Position numbers and translations under genes: made by a program
Assembly: GCA_019242385.1 (NCBI GenBank)
Contig: JAFAVO010000308.1
Span: 1-6,425 of the forward strand
Direction of reading: 5' to 3'
Length of the DNA: 6,425 nucleotides
DNA from: Gammaproteobacteria bacterium
GTDB taxonomy: Bacteria > Pseudomonadota > Gammaproteobacteria > Steroidobacterales > Steroidobacteraceae
Notes under the pieces: model-generated
What the model was told of the DNA's origin: nothing
Database searches by the model: none
Seen by the model: the letters and a program-made list of their open reading frames with translations, nothing else
Part shown: positions 5,967 through 6,425 of the stretch, in pieces
Position numbering within the stretch: the stretch's first letter is position 1
Layout: the number at the start of each line of letters is the position of its first letter

Positions 5967-6425
<459 letters not shown>

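Overview
The window comes from a high-GC (about two-thirds G+C by eye) Gram-negative bacterium, most likely a gammaproteobacterium. DapE, DsbB, PstS and PstC all align closely, from memory, with their E. coli counterparts, and periplasmic disulfide formation (DsbB) plus a PhoB-type box point the same way. A Xanthomonadales/Nevskiales-like lineage is a guess, not a demonstrated placement.

Layout. The left edge (2-268, +) is the C-terminal third of phoU, the phosphate-signalling regulator. It is followed after 11 bp by dsbB (280-807, +), which appears to start at TTG. dapE (812-1939, -) converges on dsbB with only 4 bp between the stops. dapE and pstS (2171-3202, +) diverge from a 231-bp spacer. 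On the minus strand this spacer carries a good sigma70-type promoter for dapE whose predicted start coincides with the A of the dapE ATG. On the plus strand it carries three exact 11-bp-spaced PhoB half-sites for the pst genes. From pstS onward the window is a phosphate-specific ABC transporter operon: pstS, a 138-bp gap with three inverted repeats, pstC (3341-4309), pstA (4306-5154, ATGA overlap), a first pstB (5154-5960, TGATG overlap) and a second pstB (5967-6425), which runs off the right edge after 153 codons.

How the genes work together. PstS binds phosphate in the periplasm, PstC and PstA form the inner-membrane channel, and PstB dimers drive transport with ATP. PhoU links transporter state to the PhoR/PhoB two-component system, which in turn would act at the box upstream of pstS. 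DsbB (reoxidation of DsbA) and DapE (lysine/diaminopimelate synthesis) are unrelated housekeeping genes sitting between phoU and its usual partners.

The unusual points are the two tandem but clearly different PstB ATPases (about half identical over the shared 70 residues), the long low-complexity N-terminal extension on the second one, phoU lying upstream and separated from pstS, a possible leaderless dapE transcript, and the cluster of hairpins between pstS and pstC. Nothing in the window looks like a mobile element, a CRISPR array, an RNA gene or a wholly new system.
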